Shown: in pieces, positions 1 through 6,073 of the stretch | How positions within the stretch are numbered: the stretch's first letter is position 1 | How the letters are laid out: each line of letters opens with the position of its first letter | Assembly: GCA_004144935.1 (NCBI GenBank) | Contig: SDZP01000218.1 | Coordinates: forward strand, 1-6,073 | DNA: 6,073 nt | Reading direction: 5' to 3' | DNA from: Caulobacteraceae bacterium | GTDB taxonomy: Bacteria > Pseudomonadota > Alphaproteobacteria > Caulobacterales > Caulobacteraceae | The notes under the pieces: generated by a model | What the model saw: the letters and a program-made list of their open reading frames with translations, nothing else | Told to the model about the DNA's origin: nothing | The model's database searches: none | Translations under genes and position numbers: made by a program

Positions 1-2
1 CC

Positions 3-1013
3 GAGAAGCTGAAGGCCCTGATCGGCCAGACCGCCAAGCTGACCTTCCAGATGGTCGACCAGACCATGTCGGTGCAGCAGGCGGAGGTCGAGGGCGTGCC
101 TCCGGGCTCCGAAATCCTGCCCAGCGGCGACCCGCGCTTCCCGGCCCCCTACCTGGTCAAGAAGCGCGCCGACGTCACCGGCGAGATGCTGACCGACGCC
201 AAGCAGGAGATGGACAGCTCCACCGGCCAGACGGTCGTCGCCTTCCGCATGAACGGCGAGGGCGCCAAGCGCTTCGGTTCGGTGACCAGCAACAACATCG
301 GCCGGCCGTTCGCCATCATCCTCGATGGCAAGGTGATCTCCGCCCCCAACATCAACAGCGCCATCACCGGCGGTCAGGGCATCATCACCGGCAACTTCAC
401 CGTCCAGAGCGCCAACGAACTGGCCATCCTGCTGCGCGCCGGCGCCCTGCCGGCTCCCTTGAATGTCGAACAGCAGACCACCGTTAGCGCCAGCCTCGGG
501 GCCGACGCGGTCAACGCCGGCCTGATCTCGACGGTCATCGCCTTCGTGGCGGTGCTGTTCTTCATGGTCTTCGCCTACGGCTTCCTGTTCGGCGGCGTTT
601 CGGTCATCGCCCTGATCGTCAACGGCCTGATGATCATCGCCGCCATGTCGATGACCCAGGCGACCCTGACCTTGCCGGGTATCGCGGGTTTGATCCTGAC
701 CCTGGCCGTGGCCGTCGACGCCAACGTGCTGATCTACGAGCGGATGCGTGACGAGATCCGGGCCGGACGAACGCCGCTGGCGGCGGCCGACGCCGGCTTC
801 TCCCGCGCCATGCTGACCATCTTCGACGCCAACATCACCCACCTCGGCGCCTCGATCATCATGTTCAGCCTCGGGGCCGGACCGGTGAAGGGCTTCGCCT
901 GGACCCTGGCCATCGGCGTGTTCACCTCGGTGTTCAGCGCCGTGCTGGTCACCCAGGTCCTCCTGGCCTTCTGGTTCCGCGTCGCGCGGCCCAAGTCCCT
1001 TCCGATTACGTGA
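3..1013 (+). CDS. secD: Protein translocase subunit SecD, C-terminal part (5' end outside window)
   Basis: SecD forms a heterodimer with SecF in the inner membrane and uses the proton motive force to help SecYEG finish export of preproteins on the periplasmic side. The frame is open from the left edge, so the true start lies upstream; 336 codons are visible and the Met at position 51 is internal. The visible part begins in the periplasmic P1 region (residues about 1-165), which carries the family signatures ILDGKVISAP and LLRAGALPAPL. Five membrane segments follow, at about 173-195, 199-217, 222-244, 270-291 and 297-325. The hallmark AVDANVLIYERMRDE lies at about 237-251, with the conserved Asp of the DxN motif at 239, and DANITHL and GPVKGFAWTL follow. 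The C-terminus ends in PKSLPIT, like other SecD tails. The usual VGPSLG at the P1-to-membrane junction reads VSASLG here. secF follows directly and is probably translationally coupled. Confidence 0.96.
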   Translation, partial: EKLKALIGQTAKLTFQMVDQTMSVQQAEVEGVPPGSEILPSGDPRFPAPYLVKKRADVTGEMLTDAKQEMDSSTGQTVVAFRMNGEGAKRFGSVTSNNIGRPFAIILDGKVISAPNINSAITGGQGIITGNFTVQSANELAILLRAGALPAPLNVEQQTTVSASLGADAVNAGLISTVIAFVAVLFFMVFAYGFLFGGVSVIALIVNGLMIIAAMSMTQATLTLPGIAGLILTLAVAVDANVLIYERMRDEIRAGRTPLAAADAGFSRAMLTIFDANITHLGASIIMFSLGAGPVKGFAWTLAIGVFTSVFSAVLVTQVLLAFWFRVARPKSLPIT

Positions 1014-1021
1014 GCGGCATC

Positions 1022-2023
1022 ATGAGCACCGAGACCAAAGGCTTCTGGCCCCTCATCAAGATCATCCCGATCAAGACGAACTTCCGGCTGATGCGCTTCG
1101 CCAAGCCGTTCGCCATCGTCTCCCTGATCCTCTGCATCGCCTCGCTGGTGATCACCGTCTATCCGCTCAAGCCGCCCTGCGGCGGCCTGAACTGCGGCGT
1201 CGACTTCAAGGGCGGCACGCTGATGGAGATCAGCACCGGCAAGGCCATCGACCAGAAACGCCTGGTCGACGTCATCCAGAGCCATGACGTCAACGACGTC
1301 CTGGTCCAGGGCATCGGCCAGCCGAACGCCACCGGCGGCTTCACCTCGGCCAACATCCGATTCATGACCCCTGAATCGGCCAATCCGGCCCAGAAAGTCA
1401 CCGAGATCCAGAACGCCCTGACCAGGGAACTGGGCCCGACGAAGTTCACCCGCACCGAGGTGGTCGGCCCCAGCATCTCCGGCGAGCTGTTCGGCAAGGG
1501 CCTGCTGGCCCTGGCGCTCGGCATCGGCATGATGATGACCTACATCTGGTTCCGTTTCGGCCGCTCCTTCGGGGTTGGCGCGGCGGTGGCCCTGCTGCAC
1601 GACGTGATCCTGACCTTCGGCCTGTTCGCCCTCACCGACATGGAATTCACCCTGACGGCGGTGGCGGCCATCCTGACCATCATCGGCTACTCCGTGAACG
1701 ACACCATCGTCGTCCTCGACCGGATCCGCGAGAACCTGCGCAAGTACAAGAAGATGCCCATGCAGGAACTGCTGGACCTGTCGATCAACGAGACCTTCTC
1801 GCGGACGATCATGACCGGCGTCACCGGCTTGATGGCCCTGACCGTGCTGGCGGTGTTCGGCGGCGAGGCCCTGTTCGGCTTCTCGGTCGCCATGATCTTC
1901 GGCATCGTGGTCGGCACCTTCTCCTCCTTCTTCCTGGCCGCCCCCATGCTGATGTGGCTGGGCGTCGTGCGCGGCGACGAAGAGGCCGAGGTACAGGTGC
2001 TGGGTCCCGCCTCGCGGGCCTGA
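1022..2023 (+). CDS. secF: Protein translocase subunit SecF
   Basis: SecF is the partner of SecD in the proton-driven SecDF complex of the inner membrane. The protein has 333 residues from the ATG at 1022, a normal length for stand-alone SecF. It shows a first membrane segment (about 30-49), a periplasmic P1 domain with GVDFKGGTLMEI (59-70) and VGPSISGEL (148-156), then five more membrane segments between about 160 and 312. The signature GYSVNDTIVVLDRIREN is at 222-238 and LLHDVILTFGLF at 191-202. A GTG at 1010 in the same frame overlaps the secD stop by 4 bp and would add four residues. Neither start has a good ribosome binding site, so coupling to secD translation is likely. I prefer the ATG because MSTETKGF is a plausible cytoplasmic N-terminus. 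Two cysteines five residues apart (C53 and C58) sit just after the first membrane segment, on the periplasmic side. Confidence 0.96.
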   Translation: MSTETKGFWPLIKIIPIKTNFRLMRFAKPFAIVSLILCIASLVITVYPLKPPCGGLNCGVDFKGGTLMEISTGKAIDQKRLVDVIQSHDVNDVLVQGIGQPNATGGFTSANIRFMTPESANPAQKVTEIQNALTRELGPTKFTRTEVVGPSISGELFGKGLLALALGIGMMMTYIWFRFGRSFGVGAAVALLHDVILTFGLFALTDMEFTLTAVAAILTIIGYSVNDTIVVLDRIRENLRKYKKMPMQELLDLSINETFSRTIMTGVTGLMALTVLAVFGGEALFGFSVAMIFGIVVGTFSSFFLAAPMLMWLGVVRGDEEAEVQVLGPASRA

Positions 2024-2051
2024 GCACCCTTGCGGCAATGAAGGGCGTGGC

Positions 2052-2057
2052 GGGAGG
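2052..2057 (+). promoter_or_regulatory. Ribosome binding site of the Mth938-domain gene
   Basis: The hexamer GGGAGG lies 5 nt before the ATG at 2063 and is the best Shine-Dalgarno match in the window. It fixes the start of the Mth938-domain gene and shows that this gene is translated independently, even though it sits only 39 bp after secF. Confidence 0.75.
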
Positions 2058-2062
2058 CGACG

Positions 2063-2440
2063 ATGGCGAGCAATGAACCCCGACCCCTCCGCCAGGCCCC
2101 GTCCATCGACGCCTGGGGCGGCGGCGGTTTCCGCGTCGCCGGCCTCTGGCGGCCGGGTTCGCTGCTGATCCTCGACGACGTGGCGCAGGACTGGCCGGTG
2201 CACAGCCTCTCCGCCCTGACCCTGGACGACTTCGCTCCCGTCTTCGCGGCCGGGCCGGCCGTCGAGTTCGTCCTGCTCGGCACCGGCCTCGCCCAGGCCC
2301 TGCCGCCCCGCGAGATCCGCGAGGGCCTGCGGGCCCGCGGCCTTGGCCTGGAATTCATGTCCAGCGAGGCGGCCGCCCGCAGCTATAATGTCCTGGCCTC
2401 CGAGGGCCGCCGGATGGCCGCCGCCCTGATCGCCGTCTGA
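2063..2440 (+). CDS. Mth938-like (DUF498) domain protein, NDUFAF3 homologue
   Basis: This is a 125-residue soluble protein with no signal peptide or membrane segment. It matches the Mth938/DUF498 fold: an N-terminal SIDAWGGGGFRVAG (14-27), then a hydrophobic SLLILDD strand (33-39), a central EFVLLGTG (68-75) and a C-terminal helix with the typical EAAARSYNVLASEGRRMAAALI (102-123). The length is normal for bacterial members. The mitochondrial member is NDUFAF3, a respiratory complex I assembly factor; the bacterial role is not settled and no enzymatic activity is established. The start is fixed by a strong GGGAGG site. It lies 39 bp downstream of secF on the same strand with no terminator seen between, so it is probably in the secDF transcript. 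From memory, this neighbourhood with secDF recurs in alphaproteobacteria. The family call is firm; any role in complex I or in membrane protein insertion here is inference. Confidence 0.9.
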   Translation: MASNEPRPLRQAPSIDAWGGGGFRVAGLWRPGSLLILDDVAQDWPVHSLSALTLDDFAPVFAAGPAVEFVLLGTGLAQALPPREIREGLRARGLGLEFMSSEAAARSYNVLASEGRRMAAALIAV

Positions 2441-2444
2441 AGTC

Positions 2445-2473
2445 TTGGCAGGTCCTTGCGAAGCGGCCTATAG
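2445..2473 (+). promoter_or_regulatory. Candidate promoter for the PuuD-like gene
   Basis: TTGGCA (2445-2450) and CTATAG (2468-2473) are separated by 17 bp, a reasonable housekeeping-sigma arrangement. The overlapping GGCCTATAG also resembles the Caulobacter-type -10 element. It would place the transcription start near 2480 and give a leader of about 30 nt to the ATG at 2513. The 72-bp gap here is the longest between plus-strand genes, which fits a promoter. This is a judgement by eye; sequences like this occur by chance. Confidence 0.35.
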
Positions 2474-2498
2474 CTGAGCCTCTGGGTAGGACTTTATC

Positions 2499-2504
2499 GA
2501 GGGG
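2499..2504 (+). promoter_or_regulatory. Ribosome binding site of the PuuD-like gene
   Basis: GAGGGG lies 8 nt upstream of the ATG at 2513 and supports that start codon. No other in-frame start with a comparable site is nearby. Confidence 0.65.
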
Positions 2505-2512
2505 CTCGAACA

Positions 2513-3121
2513 ATGACGGCGCTGCTGTCCAACTTCCGAAACACCATTATCGTCAGCTTCGTGCTGGCCCTTGTCATGGTCTACGCCTACTTCGCGGCGA
2601 ACCAGGGCACGACGGCGGACTTCGCCATCGCCACGCTGCGCTGGCTGCACGTGCTCGCCGGCATCCTGTGGATCGGCCTGCTCTACTATTTCAACTTCGT
2701 GCAGATCCGCGTCATGCCGCAGATCCCGGCCGAGCTGAAGCCGGCGGTGTCCAAGTACATCGCGCCGGAAGCCCTGTTCTGGTTCCGCTGGGCCGCCCTG
2801 GCGACCTGGGTCGTCGGCGTCGCCCTGGCCTTCCACCGCGGCTACCTGGTGGAGACCTTCACCCTGGGCGCCACCGAGAACTTCGGCAACCCGGGCCACA
2901 TCCTGCTCGGCATCGGCATGTGGCTGGCGACGATCATGTTCTTCAACGTCTGGGCCTTCATCTGGCCGGCGCAGAAGATCGCCCTGGGCATCAAGGAAGG
3001 CTTCGACGCCGACGCCAAGGCGGCTGCGGCCAAGAAGGCCATGCTGTTCTCGCGGACCAACACCCTGCTGTCGATCCCGATGCTGGTGACCATGACCATG
3101 AGCCAGACCGTCTTCGGATAG
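2513..3121 (+). CDS. PuuD-like membrane protein (urate oxidase N-terminal domain only)
   Basis: The protein has 202 residues and about five hydrophobic segments (11-28, 43-62, 88-108, 129-150, 184-200). It matches the membrane domain of PuuD, the integral-membrane cytochrome c urate oxidase: RWLHVLAGILWIGLLYYFNFVQ-type motif at 43-64, FRWAALATWVVG at 91-102, NVWAFIWPAQK at 145-155 and FSRTNTLLSIPML at 179-191. True PuuD is roughly twice as long and ends in a cytochrome c domain with a CxxCH haem site. That domain is absent: there is no cysteine at all, and a terminator follows the stop. His46 and His129 lie in conserved positions within or next to membrane segments and could bind haem or metal, but this is inference. 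No purine-degradation gene is nearby, so urate oxidation should not be assumed. It has its own ribosome binding site and probably its own promoter, and seems to be a single-gene unit. Confidence 0.85.
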   Translation: MTALLSNFRNTIIVSFVLALVMVYAYFAANQGTTADFAIATLRWLHVLAGILWIGLLYYFNFVQIRVMPQIPAELKPAVSKYIAPEALFWFRWAALATWVVGVALAFHRGYLVETFTLGATENFGNPGHILLGIGMWLATIMFFNVWAFIWPAQKIALGIKEGFDADAKAAAAKKAMLFSRTNTLLSIPMLVTMTMSQTVFG

Positions 3122-3141
3122 GGCCGGCTTTCCGCTAAGAG

Positions 3142-3170
3142 AAAGGCCCGCCGGCGACGGCGGGCCTTTT
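3142..3170 (+). terminator. Intrinsic terminator after the PuuD-like gene
   Basis: AAAGGCCCGCCG (3142-3153) pairs perfectly with CGGCGGGCCTTT (3158-3169), giving a 12-bp stem closed by a GCGA tetraloop of the stable GNRA type. T residues at 3167-3170 form a short U tract. It begins 20 bp after the stop at 3121. The hairpin ends only 14 nt before the next start codon at 3184, which is unusually close and may affect expression of that gene. Confidence 0.85.
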
Positions 3171-3183
3171 GCTTTGGATCCTG

Positions 3184-3834
3184 ATGCAAGACCTCGACGC
3201 CCGCCTCGCCGACAAGGACCCCGACCGCTGGCTGTCCAGCCGCTTCGTCGCCGACGCGACGGCGCGGGCCGATCTGGTGGCCCTCTACAGCCTCGACAAC
3301 GAACTTGCCGCCGTCGGCCGCAAGGTGCGCGATCCGCTGGTCGGCGAGATGCGCCTGGCCTGGTGGCGCGAGGCGCTTGAAGGGCTGATCGCCACCGGCG
3401 CGACGCGCGGCCACGCCGTGCTGGAGGGCCTGAAGGCCGCCCGCTTTCCTATGGATACCGTCGCCGGCCTGCCCGACCGCTACATCGACGCCCTGGAGCC
3501 CGCCGGTACCGACGAGGTCCTGCTGGCTCGCATCGACGAGACCGACGGCGTGGTCATGGCGCTCGCCGCCCTGCGCCTGCATCCGGACGCCAGGGTGGAA
3601 CAGGTGGCCGACGCGGCCCGGGCGCTGCATCTGGCCAAGGCCGGACAGGCGGACCGGGCGGCAGTGACGGCGGTGCTGGCGCGCGGGCAGGGGGCTCTGG
3701 CCTCCCTCCCCACCGACGCCTTCCCGGCCGTAGCCCACGCGGCCCTGGCCAAGACCTACGCCGGTGGCGGCAGGCCGGGCCCGATCGGCAAACGCCTGCG
3801 GATCACCTGGGCCGTGATGACCGGCAAACTCTGA
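3184..3834 (+). CDS. Squalene/phytoene synthase-fold protein, NDUFAF6-like
   Basis: This is a 216-residue soluble protein of the squalene/phytoene synthase superfamily. The best evidence is LYSLDNELAAVGRKVRDPLVGEMRLAWWREAL (34-65), which corresponds to the first helical core of the fold; MRLAWWREAL is the family hallmark. True synthases are about 280-350 residues and carry two Asp-rich DxxxD motifs that bind diphosphate through magnesium. Here the first site reads LDNELAAV and no second motif is visible, so prenyl condensation is unlikely. These features match the non-catalytic branch that includes the mitochondrial complex I assembly factor NDUFAF6. No carotenoid or hopanoid gene is nearby. 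The ATG at 3184 is preferred: a TTG at 3169 in the same frame lies inside the terminator stem. The ribosome binding site is weak (GGA at 3176-3178). Family call is good; function is inferred. Confidence 0.82.
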   Translation: MQDLDARLADKDPDRWLSSRFVADATARADLVALYSLDNELAAVGRKVRDPLVGEMRLAWWREALEGLIATGATRGHAVLEGLKAARFPMDTVAGLPDRYIDALEPAGTDEVLLARIDETDGVVMALAALRLHPDARVEQVADAARALHLAKAGQADRAAVTAVLARGQGALASLPTDAFPAVAHAALAKTYAGGGRPGPIGKRLRITWAVMTGKL

Positions 3835-3835
3835 T

Positions 3836-3860
3836 CCTTCTCCCGACAAGCGGGAGAAGG
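3836..3860. repeat. Palindromic intergenic element between convergent genes
   Basis: CCTTCTCCCG (3836-3845) and CGGGAGAAGG (3851-3860) are perfect inverted repeats of 10 bp around the 5-nt loop ACAAG. The element begins one base after the stop of the squalene-synthase-like gene and ends 17 bp before the end of the converging peptidase gene. Neither strand shows a T run after the stem, so it is not a classic terminator, though it could slow or end transcription from both sides or protect mRNA 3' ends. Palindromes of the form CCTTCTCCC-loop-GGGAGAAGG are, from memory, dispersed in many copies in Caulobacter-like and other high-GC proteobacterial genomes. Only one copy is in this window. Confidence 0.7.
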
Positions 3861-3877
3861 GTCTGGTGGCGCTCCGC

Positions 3878-5953
<2,076 letters not shown>

Positions 5954-5961
5954 ACTGGGTG

Positions 5962-5971
5962 TTCCCGGGAA
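5962..5971. repeat. Palindrome TTCCCGGGAA over the peptidase ribosome site
   Basis: This perfect 10-bp palindrome contains the only Shine-Dalgarno-like bases (GGGAA on the minus strand) of the S9 peptidase gene. A second CCCGGG with flanking T sits at 5998-6004, so TCCCGGG occurs there as an inverted match to CCCGGGA at 5964-5970, 27 bp apart. The pair could be an operator or could form mRNA structure over the start, but GC-rich palindromes of this size also arise by chance in such a genome. Confidence 0.3.
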
Positions 5972-5979
5972 GACGTTTC

Positions 5980-5986
5980 GATTAGC
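5980..5986 (-). promoter_or_regulatory. Possible -10 element of the S9 peptidase gene
   Basis: On the minus strand this reads GCTAATC, close to the GCTA-rich -10 element of Caulobacter housekeeping promoters. It lies 26 bp before the ATG, leaving a leader of roughly 20 nt. No convincing TTGAC-like -35 element is seen 10-18 bp upstream, so the call is weak. Confidence 0.22.
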
Positions 5987-6008
5987 GCGGACCCTAGTCC
6001 CGGGCCGA

Positions 6009-6030
6009 GATGGTTTCCAGCGATACCATC
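6009..6030 (-). repeat. Imperfect hairpin upstream of the S9 peptidase gene
   Basis: GATGGT (6009-6014) and ACCATC (6025-6030) are inverted repeats. On the minus strand the stem continues past one A-A mismatch with two more pairs around a GCTG loop. It lies just after the possible end of a minus-strand gene at 6043 and before the peptidase promoter region. It could be a weak transcription end or a regulator site. There is no T run, so I do not call it a terminator. Confidence 0.3.
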
Positions 6031-6042
6031 CCCGAACGACGC

Positions 6043-6073
6043 CTACTCCGCCGCCATCGCCCGCGCGCCCAGC
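6043..6073 (-). CDS. Possible C-terminal end of a minus-strand gene cut by the right edge
   Basis: Read on the minus strand from the right edge, this frame gives LGARAMAAE and then a TAG stop at 6045-6043. An Ala/Arg-rich tail of this kind is common at protein C-termini in high-GC alphaproteobacteria, and the 89-bp spacing to the peptidase start is a natural gap. Only nine codons are visible, so neither family nor reality of the gene can be confirmed. Confidence 0.25.
   Translation of the reverse strand, partial: LGARAMAAE

Noticed and set aside
2027..2045. Inverted repeat CCCTT...AAGGG between secF and the Mth938-domain gene as a terminator
   Set aside because: The stem has only 5 bp with a 9-nt loop and no T run follows; readthrough into the next gene is more likely.
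734..2203. A 489-codon open frame on the minus strand opposite secD and secF
   Set aside because: Its translation is rich in His, Asp, Gly, Gln and Arg with no recognisable domain. It is the expected antisense of high-GC coding DNA, and the opposite strand carries unmistakable SecD and SecF.
3169..3183. A TTG start that would lengthen the squalene-synthase-like protein by five residues
   Set aside because: It begins in the last base pair of the terminator stem and has no ribosome site; the ATG at 3184 gives a natural N-terminus.
3184..3834. A role in carotenoid or hopanoid synthesis
   Set aside because: The Asp-rich catalytic motifs are missing, the protein is short, and no other isoprenoid gene is nearby.

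Overview
The window looks like an ordinary chromosomal segment of a high-GC alphaproteobacterium. The family-level style of the proteins (SecD/SecF followed by a short Mth938-fold protein, Caulobacter-like SecF N-terminus, a large exported S9 peptidase) suggests Caulobacterales, perhaps Caulobacter or Phenylobacterium. That assignment is inference from memory of family sequences, not from a search. I see no tRNA, rRNA, CRISPR array, insertion sequence or phage gene.

Plus strand, positions 1-3834: the left edge cuts into secD, whose last 336 codons are present. secF follows with its start next to or overlapping the secD stop. Together they encode the proton-motive-force-driven accessory part of the Sec translocon. 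After 39 bp comes a small soluble Mth938/DUF498-fold protein, the bacterial relative of the mitochondrial complex I assembly factor NDUFAF3. A 72-bp gap with a candidate promoter leads to a 202-residue membrane protein that matches the membrane half of urate oxidase PuuD but has no cytochrome c domain. A strong GC hairpin with a T run ends that unit. The next gene starts only 14 nt later and encodes a short squalene/phytoene-synthase-fold protein that lacks the catalytic Asp-rich motifs and resembles the complex I assembly factor NDUFAF6.

Minus strand, positions 3878-5953: a complete exported S9-family serine peptidase (beta-propeller plus alpha/beta-hydrolase, dipeptidyl-peptidase-5-like) converges on the plus-strand genes. 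The 43-bp gap between them holds a perfect palindrome of a type that recurs in such genomes. Upstream of the peptidase (5954-6073) are palindromic sequences, a weak promoter-like element and possibly the last nine codons of another minus-strand gene cut by the right edge.

The most interesting theme is that two proteins related to mitochondrial complex I assembly factors lie close together beside secDF, separated by a PuuD-like membrane protein of unknown function. I found no clear sign of a wholly new system.
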